Below the pieces are notes generated by a model. It ran no database searches. It was not told the origin of the DNA and saw only the letters and a program-made list of their open reading frames with translations. The translations under genes and the position numbers were made by a program. A DNA stretch of 41,777 nt from Actinomycetes bacterium. Its GTDB lineage: Bacteria > Actinomycetota > Acidimicrobiia > Acidimicrobiales > JABEUL01. The DNA is taken from positions 1 through 41,777 of the forward strand of contig JAJYDO010000015.1 of assembly GCA_021777355.1 (NCBI GenBank). Reading direction: 5' to 3'. Positions 9,487-19,211 of the stretch are shown here, piece after piece. Each line of letters opens with the position of its first letter. Position 1 is the stretch's first letter.

Positions 9487-10231
9487 TTAGTACGCCGGGC
9501 ATAAATGAAGTGCGGTCAAAGGAGTCGTGCCGCAAAGTCAAGGTCTGCCCGTTGGTCCCAAAGATTATCTCTTGATGGGCTACCAACCCACGCAGCCTCA
9601 CCGAGTGAATCGATATGTCTCCCGGTCCCTTTGCTCCTCGCGCTCCATCAATAACAAATCTCTCCGTAGGATCTTCACCAAAATTGGCAAGGCCGCTTTG
9701 CTCTCTGGAGTTTTTAATTATCTGGGCAGTAGCTACTGCAGTGCCTGAAGGCGCGTCTACCTTTGCGTCGTGATGCATTTCAATTATTTCAACCCCTTCA
9801 AAATAAGGAGCGGCCAACTTGGCAAAGGACATCATTAAAACAGCTCCTACGGCAAAATTTGCAGCAATTACAGCATTTGGCCCATCGGAATTCCCGAACC
9901 ACTTCCCTACCTCGACCAGATCTTCATCGGAGATTCCGGTGGAGCCGCAAACCGCGTGAAAGCCGCCTTCAGCTAGGAATTTAAGGTTCGCAAAAGCTGC
10001 CCGAGCATTTGTAAAATCCACCACCACTTCAGGTTTCGAGTGCAAGAGAGACTCTATTGATCCTTCAATATGAAGCCCGTTTCCGTCCACTTTGGCAACT
10101 TGCCTTATGTCAATTCCCGATAATGCCGGATCCACTGCGGCAACAAGCTCCAGTTCGTCGTCAGCTATTACTGCTCTTATTACCTCGGTGCCCATCTTCC
10201 CGCCGGCTCCGAGAACTCCAACTCTTATCAT
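9419..10231 (-). CDS. dapB: 4-hydroxy-tetrahydrodipicolinate reductase
   Basis: VGVLGAGGKMG, VDFTNARA, CGSTGIS, EIIEMHHDAKVDAPSGTA. Confidence 0.96.
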   Translation of the reverse strand: MIRVGVLGAGGKMGTEVIRAVIADDELELVAAVDPALSGIDIRQVAKVDGNGLHIEGSIESLLHSKPEVVVDFTNARAAFANLKFLAEGGFHAVCGSTGISDEDLVEVGKWFGNSDGPNAVIAANFAVGAVLMMSFAKLAAPYFEGVEIIEMHHDAKVDAPSGTAVATAQIIKNSREQSGLANFGEDPTERFVIDGARGAKGPGDISIHSVRLRGLVAHQEIIFGTNGQTLTLRHDSFDRTSFMPGVLIAIKAVSKRPGLTMGLAPILGI

Positions 10232-10267
10232 CAGATCAAAATTACTACCTAATTCGAGGCAGCGTTA

Positions 10268-11398
10268 TCAAAGTGCAACCGCGGTATTTTTTGAGGGAAC
10301 TCTAGCAGGACTATTCTCTTTGCTGGCCCCGTATGGGAGCCATTTGCCCTGCTCAAAATCGTATAGCTTGCATGTGTGGGCAGATTTGAAGTATCTGACT
10401 AATGAGAATTTCTCGTCAACCACTGTTCCCGGGAAGGCAGCTTCAATGGCATCTGCTGCCCTTGGGAGTTCATACCAAGGGATTCTCATATCCACATGAT
10501 GTGGAACGTGGATAAAAATATTGTGAAATATCTGGTTGGCCAGCCATGGAAAGCGCATAATGGTGGTTGATTCCATCTGACCTCTGAATCTAGTCCACTC
10601 ATTCTTTTTCCACCACCTGATATCAGGGCCAACATGGTGAACATAGACAGTCCAGCCAATTACTTGGTTGAAAATAAAGAACGGCCCCACGACTAGCTTG
10701 AACCACATCCAAATAGTTCCGGCGACGCTTCCGTAATCGAAGAATCCCCCGACTAAAGAAGCAACTGTGGCAAAAATTGCCCATCCCGCAACCAGCCACC
10801 AATCACGCCAAATTGCCTTTGCCCACTTCTCCGGAGGGCGGAAGGTAATCATTTTATTCCACCAAACTTCGCGCAGATAATATAACCCTGCCCCAAAAGG
10901 TGACCACTCAATTCGATGGCGAAGTTTCTTGAATAAATTGTACTGCTGATACTCTTCGACAGTCACGGGGTGCCACACAAAGTCCATACCTTGCCTTGCC
11001 GTGAAACCATGGTGGACCCTGTTGTGACCTAACACCCATGACTCTTGAACATGAAGTGAAGGAAGCATAAGAAGTCTCGCACTTACCCCGTTTATCTTTT
11101 TAGAGTCAGTTAAAGCGCCGTGGGCGCCATCATGTCCCAAAATGAACAACCCGCCTACAACAACTCCAGTCAACAAAATCAAGGGAATATCAAAATACCA
11201 CTGCTTGACCAGGACCATTGCGGCAATCAATGCGGCATATATCGCAAAATCACGCACGACATATATCATCGACTTTTTAGTCGACCTGTTATAGCAAAAG
11301 TCGGGAATTGATCTCCTGACAGCTGCGAGCGTATCTAAATCCGCAGCAGGCGGGACTGCAAGGTTTCTAGATTCATTGTCGGAAATCGTTGTTGACAT
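10268..11398 (-). CDS. Membrane fatty acid desaturase
   Basis: Histidine boxes HDGAH, HNRVHH and HVPHHVD; multiple TM segments. Confidence 0.93.
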   Translation of the reverse strand: MSTTISDNESRNLAVPPAADLDTLAAVRRSIPDFCYNRSTKKSMIYVVRDFAIYAALIAAMVLVKQWYFDIPLILLTGVVVGGLFILGHDGAHGALTDSKKINGVSARLLMLPSLHVQESWVLGHNRVHHGFTARQGMDFVWHPVTVEEYQQYNLFKKLRHRIEWSPFGAGLYYLREVWWNKMITFRPPEKWAKAIWRDWWLVAGWAIFATVASLVGGFFDYGSVAGTIWMWFKLVVGPFFIFNQVIGWTVYVHHVGPDIRWWKKNEWTRFRGQMESTTIMRFPWLANQIFHNIFIHVPHHVDMRIPWYELPRAADAIEAAFPGTVVDEKFSLVRYFKSAHTCKLYDFEQGKWLPYGASKENSPARVPSKNTAVAL

Positions 11399-11417
11399 AG
11401 ATGACAGTATACACGCT

Positions 11418-11439
11418 ACCTACCTACTAGTCGGTAGGT
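11418..11439. promoter_or_regulatory. 22-bp near-perfect palindrome, TetR-family-like operator upstream of the desaturase
   Basis: ACCTACCTACTAGTCGGTAGGT; 20 of 22 positions match its reverse complement; centred on CTAG, 19 bp before the ATG. Confidence 0.65.
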
Positions 11440-11440
11440 T

Positions 11441-12661
11441 TTAAGATTTTTCGGGACCGACAATTGAAACAATTTGAGGCCCAGCGAAGATATCTGCAGC
11501 TAAAGCGCTAATATCATCGAGGCTGACAGCGAGCATTTTTTCCAAAACTTGGTCTATTTCCAGAACCTGGCCTTGATAAAGGGTTGAATTTGCCAGCCTA
11601 ACCATTCTCGAACCAGAGTCTTCGTATGCCAGCAAGGTCTCTGCTTTCAAATTCGCTCTAGCCAATTCGAGTTCCCGAGAAGTAATCCCTGACTCGGATA
11701 TTCTCTTGTACTGCTCATTAACAAGATCTATTACTGTGTCAACTTTGTCGGGCGATGTGCCAAAAGAAGTTGATATCAATCCCGCGTCGCTAAAACCACT
11801 CCAGTCGCAACCGATCGAATACACCAAACCTCTGTTTTCGCGAATCTCTTGGAACAATCGGCTCGAAAGTCCTCCCCCCAATACATGATTTAATAATGCC
11901 AATGCCCAGCGCCGCTCATCTCTTCTGCCAAAAGCCGGCATCGCCATGACAACATTGGCTTGCTCAATAGGTCGGTGAGTCCACAATCTGCACGCCGCAA
12001 AATCTCCAGGAGCGATGCGCTCCGGTGGTTTTACGTTTGGGAGAGTCATTCGTTTTTGAACTCCCTCGACAATTCTTTCGTGATCAATATTGCCTGCCGC
12101 GGCCACAACTATGTTTTCATATCCATAATGATTACTCCAGAATGATCTAATGGAGTCTTTAGTCATCGCAGAAACTGTATCGGCACTTCCTTGAACGTCC
12201 CGACCCAATGAATGATCCCTGTAACATGCCTGGAAACATTTCTCCCAAGCCAATTCAGCAGGCTCATCTGCGTGCATAAATATCTCTTCTAAAATTACTT
12301 GCCGCTCTAGCTCCACATCGTCTTCTCTAAGCGCCGGATCGCAAAGTATGTCACAGAGAATATCAAGCCCAAGCTCAATGTCATCTGCGAGCAGCCTCAC
12401 ATAAAAAGCAGTGTGTTCTCTCGAGGTGAAAGCGTTGGAATCGCCTCCTACGCTGTCTAGATCTTCTGCGATTTGCTTTGAAGATCTCGTGGAGGTTCCT
12501 TTGAAAAGCAAGTGTTCTAAAAAGTGAGAGGCGCCGCCAAGTTCTTTTGGCTCCTCTCTTGATCCGGTACCTACCCAAATTCCAACACTTGCAGATTTCA
12601 CAGCGGGCATTGCTTCAGTGACGACGCTGAGCCCGCTATTTAACCTCTCAATGTTGATCAA
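11441..12661 (-). CDS. M16-family zinc peptidase (insulinase-like)
   Basis: HFLEH zinc motif, LFKGT, SREHTAFYVRL, GGGLSSRLFQEIRENRGLVYSI. Confidence 0.95.
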   Translation of the reverse strand: MINIERLNSGLSVVTEAMPAVKSASVGIWVGTGSREEPKELGGASHFLEHLLFKGTSTRSSKQIAEDLDSVGGDSNAFTSREHTAFYVRLLADDIELGLDILCDILCDPALREDDVELERQVILEEIFMHADEPAELAWEKCFQACYRDHSLGRDVQGSADTVSAMTKDSIRSFWSNHYGYENIVVAAAGNIDHERIVEGVQKRMTLPNVKPPERIAPGDFAACRLWTHRPIEQANVVMAMPAFGRRDERRWALALLNHVLGGGLSSRLFQEIRENRGLVYSIGCDWSGFSDAGLISTSFGTSPDKVDTVIDLVNEQYKRISESGITSRELELARANLKAETLLAYEDSGSRMVRLANSTLYQGQVLEIDQVLEKMLAVSLDDISALAADIFAGPQIVSIVGPEKS

Positions 12662-15042
12662 TCTCGATCGTCCGCTTTCAGGTTTGCTTCGAATGCATCT
12701 TCAAAAGATACTCGTTCGATCGACCCGCCGGAATGATTCCTCTCACGGCCGCCATTTCGGTCGCCCCTGTCACCGCGATCACCTCTGTCACCACGATCTC
12801 CGCGGTGGGTTCTTTCACGCGGACCTCTCGAACTGCGCTCAGAAGACCTCTCTCGTCTTGCAGATGGATCTTCAACCGGCTGATCGGGATATGAAAGTGA
12901 GATCTTTCCGGCAGAGTCAATGTCGTCAACTCTGACCTCAACTTCTTGGCCGACATCAAGAACATCTTCTACTCTAGAAACTCTCTCGCCTCGACCTAAC
13001 TTAGATATGTGCAAAAGTCCGTCTCTGCCCGGAAGAATATTTATGAATGCACCAAATTTGGTAGTACTTACAACTTTGCCGACGTAAATCTCTCCAACTT
13101 CAGCCGAGGGTGGATCAAGAATCACGGCGATCTGGGATCTTGCATCTTCCACGGCGGATGAATCTTTGCCACCTATCGTCACAATTCCTTCGTTTCCGTT
13201 ATCGTCAATTGTGATATCCACGCCGGTAGTCTGCTGCAACGTATTGATAGTTTTGCCCTTAGGACCGATTACTTCACCGATCTTATCGGCCGGGATCTTA
13301 AAGGTGATTATCTTAGGAGCTCCTGCCCTAACATTATCTCTTGGGGAATCGATAGCTGTTTTCATGACTTCTAATATTGTCAATCTGGCATCCTTGGCTT
13401 GGGATAATGCTTTAGCTAATACTTCTGCGGGAAGGCCGTCAATTTTTGTGTCGAGCTGAAGAGCCGTAACGACATCTGCAGTTCCGGCTACTTTGAAATC
13501 CATATCTCCGAAGGCATCTTCATCACCTAGAATGTCCGTCAAGGTCACATATTTGCCCTCAGCGTAGACAAGTCCCATTGCAATACCTGCAACAGGTTCC
13601 TTTATTGGAACTCCTGCATCCATTAAAGATAGTGTGGAGCCACAAACCGAAGCCATAGAGGTAGATCCATTTGATGCCAATACGTCTGAAACTAATCGAA
13701 GAGTATAAGGAAATTCTTCCACGGATGGAATGACAGGAAGAAGTGCCCTCTCGGCAAGTAGTCCGTGGCCAATCTCTCTCCTTTTAGGTCCGCGCATGAA
13801 TCCTGTTTCACCGGTTGAAAATGGTGGAAAGTTGTAGTGATGCATGTAGCGCTTAGAATCCTCGGTGGTAATTGAGTCAAGCAGTTGATTCATGCGAGGC
13901 ATTCCTAAAGTGGTGACGTTGAGAACCTGAGTCTCTCCTCTTTGGAAAAGCGCTGAGCCGTGAGCGGTTGGAATGAGACCAACTTCGGCGCTAAGGGGCC
14001 TTATGTCGGTTACTCCTCTCCCGTCGATTCTCTGGCCTTGTTCAACAATGCGTTTCCTGACAAGTTTTTTGGTTAGAGACTTTACGGCGGCTTTTATCTC
14101 GTTTTCTCTGTCGCTAAAACTCTCGCTTAGTTGATCCATTACTTTTGATCCGGCAGATTCGAGAGCTTCTTTACGCTCTGATTTTGAGACGATGGATATT
14201 GCAGAATTTATAAGTTCACTTCCAATGGATTCGACTTCAGCCAAAATGTCGTCTCCGTAGTCCTTGGCCAGGGGAAACTCACCTTGTACTTTTCTTCCGG
14301 CTTTTTGCACCAACTGATGTTGCAGGTCAATGGACTCTAATATCCATTTTTTTGCCTCTTCCAGTCCATTTGCAATAACTTCTTCAGTTACTTTTGGAGC
14401 ACCGGCGGCAAATAGGTCGAAGGCCTTCTCAGTGCCACCTGCCTCAACCATCATTATGGCCACGTCGCTTGGTCCATCTCCCACTTGGCGTCCTGCTACA
14501 ACCATTTCAAAAGTTGATTCATCTCCTTCTTGGAAGGTTGGGTGTGGAATCCATTTGCCTTCTTTGGAGAAAGCTACTCGAACAGCTCCCACTGGACTTT
14601 CAAAGGGAATTCCAGAAACCATAAGTGCAGCCGATGCCGTATTTATCGCAAGTACGTCATGAGGGTTTTCTTGGTCCGCTCCAAAAATGGTTCCAACGAT
14701 ATGAACTTCATTTCTAAATCCATCAGGGAAGGAAGGTCGAAGTGGTCGATCTATGAGACGGCAAGTCAATATCGCCTGATCTGTGGCTCTTCCTTCACGC
14801 CTGAAAAAAGAACCCGGAATTTTGCCGGCAGCATACATTCTTTCTTCAATGTCAACCGTAAGTGGGAAAAAATCCGTACCTTCTTTAACGGTCTTAGCCG
14901 CTGTTGCAGTGACGAGAATAACAGTGTCGCCTATTCGACCCAGAACAGCACCGTCGGCAAGTAATGCTAGCTTTCCTGTCTCAAAAGACAACGTGTGGTT
15001 TGTGCCTGAAATAGGCGCTGTGACATTTATGGCATCTGCCAT
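12658..15042 (-). CDS. pnp: Polyribonucleotide nucleotidyltransferase (PNPase)
   Basis: Two RNase PH cores (FFRREGR, IDRPLRP, RIDGRGVTDIRPL), KH domain (IGEVIGPKGKTI), S1 domain (GEIYVGKVVSTTKFGAFINILPGRDGLLHIS). Confidence 0.98.
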   Translation of the reverse strand: MADAINVTAPISGTNHTLSFETGKLALLADGAVLGRIGDTVILVTATAAKTVKEGTDFFPLTVDIEERMYAAGKIPGSFFRREGRATDQAILTCRLIDRPLRPSFPDGFRNEVHIVGTIFGADQENPHDVLAINTASAALMVSGIPFESPVGAVRVAFSKEGKWIPHPTFQEGDESTFEMVVAGRQVGDGPSDVAIMMVEAGGTEKAFDLFAAGAPKVTEEVIANGLEEAKKWILESIDLQHQLVQKAGRKVQGEFPLAKDYGDDILAEVESIGSELINSAISIVSKSERKEALESAGSKVMDQLSESFSDRENEIKAAVKSLTKKLVRKRIVEQGQRIDGRGVTDIRPLSAEVGLIPTAHGSALFQRGETQVLNVTTLGMPRMNQLLDSITTEDSKRYMHHYNFPPFSTGETGFMRGPKRREIGHGLLAERALLPVIPSVEEFPYTLRLVSDVLASNGSTSMASVCGSTLSLMDAGVPIKEPVAGIAMGLVYAEGKYVTLTDILGDEDAFGDMDFKVAGTADVVTALQLDTKIDGLPAEVLAKALSQAKDARLTILEVMKTAIDSPRDNVRAGAPKIITFKIPADKIGEVIGPKGKTINTLQQTTGVDITIDDNGNEGIVTIGGKDSSAVEDARSQIAVILDPPSAEVGEIYVGKVVSTTKFGAFINILPGRDGLLHISKLGRGERVSRVEDVLDVGQEVEVRVDDIDSAGKISLSYPDQPVEDPSARRERSSERSSRGPRERTHRGDRGDRGDRGDRGDRNGGRERNHSGGSIERVSFEDAFEANLKADDRD
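12758..12806 (-). repeat. Short in-frame tandem repeat encoding (RGD)n in the PNPase C-terminal tail
   Basis: THRGDRGDRGDRGDRGDRNGG; approximate 9-nt units in the DNA. Confidence 0.75.
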
Positions 15043-15069
15043 GAGAGATTTCCTCCGTCCGTATTCACA

Positions 15070-15096
15070 CCGCCTCGACGACCCCGTCGAGTGCGG
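15070..15096 (-). promoter_or_regulatory. GC-rich hairpin in the rpsO-pnp intergenic region
   Basis: CCGC-CTCGACG-ACCC-CGTCGAG-(T)-GCGG: 11 bp with one bulge, no T-run after it. Confidence 0.75.
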
Positions 15097-15103
15097 GCAC
15101 AGA

Positions 15104-15361
15104 TCAGCGGCGTATACCCAACCGGGCTATTATTTCCCGGTATCGCGCAATATCGTTATCGCGCAGGTAATCAAGTAATCGCCGCCGCTTCCCAATGAGT
15201 TTCATAAGGCCGCGACGAGTATGGTGATCTCCTTTATGCACCTTCAAATGCTCGGTGAGGTAGTTTATCCGATTAGATAAAATCGCAATTTGCACCTCAG
15301 GAGAGCCCGTATCGGTTTCATGGAGTCTGTATTGAGCGATGGTCGCCGTTTTGTCTGTCAT
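15104..15361 (-). CDS. rpsO: 30S ribosomal protein S15
   Basis: [35 protein letters not shown]...[10 protein letters not shown]. Confidence 0.98.
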   Translation of the reverse strand: MTDKTATIAQYRLHETDTGSPEVQIAILSNRINYLTEHLKVHKGDHHTRRGLMKLIGKRRRLLDYLRDNDIARYREIIARLGIRR

Positions 15362-15406
15362 GTGCGTTCAAAACTGTATCAGAAATTCACGACAAGCGGG
15401 AACATT

Positions 15407-16099
15407 TCAGGTTTTTACTATGCCCACAATAGCTTGGCGCTCTGTGGTCATGTCCCTTCGCCACGAGAATAAGTCCTGGTCACAAGCGGTACATCGTTCC
15501 GACTTATAGGTTATTTCTATGAAAGCCCTGGACATCTGTATTTCAATGGCTTTTTTTAAATCAAGTGAGATTTTCCCTTGCCGGGTTTCTCCGGCAACCT
15601 CGGCATTTATTTGATTCTCAATACGTTTTAGGTCATCTGATGAAAACTCATAGCAACATCTTCCAATGGCGTGGCCAATGATTCCATAAATATCGGTTGC
15701 TCCAAGCAACCGCATAGATTTTGCAGTATTGCCCACAATGTTTTCCTCTAGCCCTCGCCATCCACAGTGTGCGACGCCATAAATCCCCTCCTTGCTTGCA
15801 AAACCCAAAGTCCCGCAATCGGCTCCAAAAACCGCAATTGGATTGAAAGGCCCTCCGCAAATAATGCCGTCGGCGCTAACAAGATCAAGCTGGCTTTTTG
15901 GGAACGTATTGAGTTGCTTTGGATCCACCGAGTAGATGGTCCCGCCATGAACCTGATTAACAGTGATCCAGGGTGATTCTGTCAATTTTTTTCTGGCTTT
16001 CAGGCCTTTTTGGCCGGAATTGTGGCCTAAGTCGCCATCTTTTGAATCAGTAAGTATGAAACAAATATCCGTTTTATTAACGTGTACCCACTCGGCCAA
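15407..16099 (-). CDS. pgeF: PgeF/YfiH family protein (purine nucleoside phosphorylase / laccase-domain)
   Basis: VNQVHGG, ADGIICGG, FGADCGTLGF, GVAHCGWRG, IGHAIGRCCYEF. Confidence 0.9.
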   Translation of the reverse strand: MAEWVHVNKTDICFILTDSKDGDLGHNSGQKGLKARKKLTESPWITVNQVHGGTIYSVDPKQLNTFPKSQLDLVSADGIICGGPFNPIAVFGADCGTLGFASKEGIYGVAHCGWRGLEENIVGNTAKSMRLLGATDIYGIIGHAIGRCCYEFSSDDLKRIENQINAEVAGETRQGKISLDLKKAIEIQMSRAFIEITYKSERCTACDQDLFSWRRDMTTERQAIVGIVKT

Positions 16100-16120
16100 A
16101 GTAATACTGAATTATCCGGA

Positions 16121-17224
16121 CTACTTCAAAAACGAAGGTACGTCGAAGTCGTCATCACCTAAGTCAATCTCATCAGAGGTGGTGTGCAAAATCCCGTCTT
16201 GACCTTCTTGATCGCCAAGCCCGTCAAAAAGCCCCAATCCAGATGTTGGAGCGACTTTAGGCTTTGGGTCTTCCCAACGGTCGAATCCAGCCGCGATCAC
16301 GGTAATTCTGACTCTGTCACCTAGCTCGGGGTCGATGACGTTGCCAAAGATGATATTGGCATCCGGGTGTGCCACGCTTTGGATTACCTGAGCAGCCTCA
16401 GTTAGTTCTAACAAACCGAGATCCGAACTTCCCGCAATATTGAGAAGGACTCCTTTGGCGCCTTCAATCGAGGCTTCAAGAAGGGGTGAGGTAATTGCAT
16501 GCCTTGCAGCATTGACCGCTCTACCTTCTCCACTTGCTACTCCAATGCCCATTATTGCTGTCCCTGCATTAGCCATAATCGCTCGTATGTCGGCAAAGTC
16601 AGTATTCACAAGCCCTGGCACAGTAATTAGATCACTTATTCCCTGAACTCCTTGGAGGAGAATCTCGTCTGCCATCTTGAAAGCTTCTTCAACCGTGGTC
16701 TGCGCGGTTGACACGCCCAGAAGTCTTTCGTTTGGAATGACAATTAAAGTGTCGACTTTCTCCTTGAGCTTTTGAATACCGGTTTCTGCCTGTACTGCTC
16801 TCCTTCGCCCTTCAAAAGCAAAAGGACGGGTTACCACGCCAATTGTTAAAGCGCCCACCTCTCTGGCAATCTCTGCGACCACGGGAGCAGCCCCAGTTCC
16901 GGTCCCACCTCCCTCTCCGGCAGTTACAAAAACTAAATCAGTTCCCCTTAGGAGATCTTTAAGTTCCTCAACGTGTTCTTCGGCTGCCTGACGACCAACT
17001 TCCGGATCGCTTCCGGCTCCCAGTCCTCTGGTTAGTTTCCGGCCAATGTCTAACTTGACATCCGCGTCGCTCATTAGAAGTGCTTGTGCATCAGTATTTA
17101 CCCCAATGAACTCGACGCCGGAGAGTGTAGCGCCAATCATACGATTGACCGCGTTTACTCCTCCTCCGCCCACTCCTACTACTTTAATTACTGCAATGAA
17201 ATTTTGTGACCCGGTCATGGCCAT
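16121..17224 (-). CDS. ftsZ: Cell division protein FtsZ
   Basis: [27 protein letters not shown] tubulin signature, C-terminal [11 protein letters not shown]. Confidence 0.98.
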   Translation of the reverse strand: MAMTGSQNFIAVIKVVGVGGGGVNAVNRMIGATLSGVEFIGVNTDAQALLMSDADVKLDIGRKLTRGLGAGSDPEVGRQAAEEHVEELKDLLRGTDLVFVTAGEGGGTGTGAAPVVAEIAREVGALTIGVVTRPFAFEGRRRAVQAETGIQKLKEKVDTLIVIPNERLLGVSTAQTTVEEAFKMADEILLQGVQGISDLITVPGLVNTDFADIRAIMANAGTAIMGIGVASGEGRAVNAARHAITSPLLEASIEGAKGVLLNIAGSSDLGLLELTEAAQVIQSVAHPDANIIFGNVIDPELGDRVRITVIAAGFDRWEDPKPKVAPTSGLGLFDGLGDQEGQDGILHTTSDEIDLGDDDFDVPSFLK

Positions 17225-17275
17225 CGCTTTTAAGGCCTCCTATTACCAGCTACACCGCCGACTTCGCTTATTAAC

Positions 17276-18223
17276 TTAGCCGACATTGGTGGAGGTGTTT
17301 TTATTATTCCCTGAAGATATTACGGGAGATTCCGGTACCGATACATCGACCGTTTGACCCGCCGTCAGGGGCACCTGCGAAACTATCGCAGCCGCAGTAG
17401 CAATCTTACTGCCTAAATCCGACCCCGTGCCAAGATCTATCGAACCAAAGGGATTTAGTGCAATTATTATGTCGCCAGATCCATCTATCTGGACATATTT
17501 GGTCATATTCTTGATGGAGGCTGGAATCAGGGTGATCGCGTCCAGGGCGCCAAGAGATGACGAAGTGAGAAAACTTCCCGGGGGCCCAATTTTGCCTTGC
17601 AATAAAAGCTCCACAAGGTTTCCGGGTCTAGATGTGCTTACTTCCAATACTCTTCCGTTGGAGTCGACTTCCGCGTAACTTCCCTTCGTTGAACTTATGG
17701 AAATGTAAGCTACGGGATCTCTTTCGACAACCGTCACATTTATGGAATCCGGCCAAACTTTTTCCACCTGAGCAGTTTCCACCCAAGGAAGAGCTTCAAT
17801 TTCTTTAGCTAAGGTGTCAGAATTAATGGAGATTAGCTGCGGCTTTGAATAAAGACCCGTCACGGATAGTATCTGAGACTTAGTTTCGTGCAAGTTTCCG
17901 CTAATATTTACTGAATTTGCTGAAGTAATAGGAGAAAAAAAGATTGCGGATAACAAGCCAATGAATGCAAAAATGGCCAGCAAAATGCTAAGTCGTCGTA
18001 ATCTCATCCTCCCCTGATCTCTTATTACCTCTATCCTTCGCTCTTTGATCTTTGGATGTATCGCGACCCTTGATCGAGTTGAAGTCATAAGTTTGCGCGG
18101 AACCGTATTTGATGTCTTCTTCAAATTTCTGTGGCTGGGCTTAACCTTGGCCTTTTTTGGTTTTAATTTTTCAAACAAAAGTGCTTTGTCGCTCTTCTTG
18201 GGTTTAGCTGTTACAGGTGACAA
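17276..18223 (-). CDS. ftsQ: Cell division protein FtsQ (POTRA domain); start moved from ORF-track 18313 to TTG at 18223
   Basis: Position between murB and ftsZ; single TM helix; POTRA-like NSVNISGNLHETKSQILSVTGL, LPWVETAQVEKVWPDSINVTVVERDPVAY. AGGAGG precedes the TTG, avoiding an 80-bp overlap with murB. Confidence 0.85.
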   Translation of the reverse strand: MSPVTAKPKKSDKALLFEKLKPKKAKVKPSHRNLKKTSNTVPRKLMTSTRSRVAIHPKIKERRIEVIRDQGRMRLRRLSILLAIFAFIGLLSAIFFSPITSANSVNISGNLHETKSQILSVTGLYSKPQLISINSDTLAKEIEALPWVETAQVEKVWPDSINVTVVERDPVAYISISSTKGSYAEVDSNGRVLEVSTSRPGNLVELLLQGKIGPPGSFLTSSSLGALDAITLIPASIKNMTKYVQIDGSGDIIIALNPFGSIDLGTGSDLGSKIATAAAIVSQVPLTAGQTVDVSVPESPVISSGNNKNTSTNVG

Positions 18224-18233
18224 AATATTCCTC

Positions 18234-19211
18234 CTAATTGCCCTTAAAGCCAAGCAGGCGAAGCTCTGGTTTAAGCTCAATTCCAAATTTAAGCAAAACC
18301 CTTTCTTTGACAAATTCGATTAAGGAAAAAACATCATTTGCCTTCCCCCGGGGGTCAGACTGAATGAAGTTGGCATGTTTGGTCGAGACTTGCGCGCCTC
18401 CAAGCCGGAAACCCTTTAAATTGCACTCCTCTATCAACCGCCCTGCCGAGTCGCCGGGGGGGTTCACGAAAACTGATCCGGCATTTTGGCCCCCGGGCTG
18501 ATGAGCTCTGCGCCATTTGACTATCTCTGATATCAAATTTGCACTTTCCCTTGGATCGCCGGTCGAAACTTTATGGGTTACTTCGGTTACAACTTCACAA
18601 CTGGTTAATGCCGAGCTTCTATAACCCAGTTTTAACTCCTGGGCTGCGACATTGCTTTTTAGATGTTTTTTAAAATCAAAAACATGGGCTTCGACTAGGG
18701 TATCCAAAGTAGAAGCTCCGTGTCCGCCGGCATTTGTCGAAATAGCGCCTCCACAAGTTCCCGGCACCCCAACTGCCCATTCAAGACCGCTCCAACCTGC
18801 GGCCGAACTTTTCCTGGCAAGAACCGGTAGCGGCGTAGCTCCGCCGCTTTTAATTAATCCCGGCTCGCTGAAATCAACGTATGAAAACGGAGATCCTAGA
18901 GAAATCACTACTCCCTTGAATCCTTGATCCGAGACAAGTGTATTGGAACCGGCTCCTAATACAAAGGGCGGCAATTCAGACTCACTTAGGAATTCGTCCA
19001 CCAAAAAAAGGTCATCTTCGCGGTGAGGCTCGACCATCAAAATACATCTGCCTCCCGCCCTATATGTTGTTTTACCTCCAATCGGCTCAAGTGCTTTCAA
19101 CCTCACGCCGTGAGATATTAAATTCTTATATGAATCCAGAAGCTCAACTTCTTTGGCCAAAACTTCCAAATCACTGGATTTGCTGGAAACTTCCAGGTTC
19201 CCGAACATCAT
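18234..19211 (-). CDS. murB: UDP-N-acetylenolpyruvoylglucosamine reductase
   Basis: TYRAGGRCILMVEP, VLGAGSNTLVSDQGFKGVVI, GVPGTCGGAISTNAGGHG, NAGSVFVNPPGDSAGRLIE. Confidence 0.96.
   Translation of the reverse strand: MMFGNLEVSSKSSDLEVLAKEVELLDSYKNLISHGVRLKALEPIGGKTTYRAGGRCILMVEPHREDDLFLVDEFLSESELPPFVLGAGSNTLVSDQGFKGVVISLGSPFSYVDFSEPGLIKSGGATPLPVLARKSSAAGWSGLEWAVGVPGTCGGAISTNAGGHGASTLDTLVEAHVFDFKKHLKSNVAAQELKLGYRSSALTSCEVVTEVTHKVSTGDPRESANLISEIVKWRRAHQPGGQNAGSVFVNPPGDSAGRLIEECNLKGFRLGGAQVSTKHANFIQSDPRGKANDVFSLIEFVKERVLLKFGIELKPELRLLGFKGN

Noticed and set aside
12758-12806. Possible CRISPR-like short repeats
   Set aside because: 9-nt units without spacers, encoding an in-frame RGD tail of PNPase.
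12678-12965. 95-aa minus-strand ORF in an alternate frame of pnp
   Set aside because: Overprint of the repetitive RGD tail; no independent support.
14530-14964. 144-aa plus-strand ORF antisense to pnp
   Set aside because: Opposite a highly conserved PNPase frame; translation has no protein-family features.
18224-18313. N-terminal extension of ftsQ in the ORF track
   Set aside because: Overlaps the murB 3' end; a TTG with a good AGGAGG at the right distance lies at 18223.
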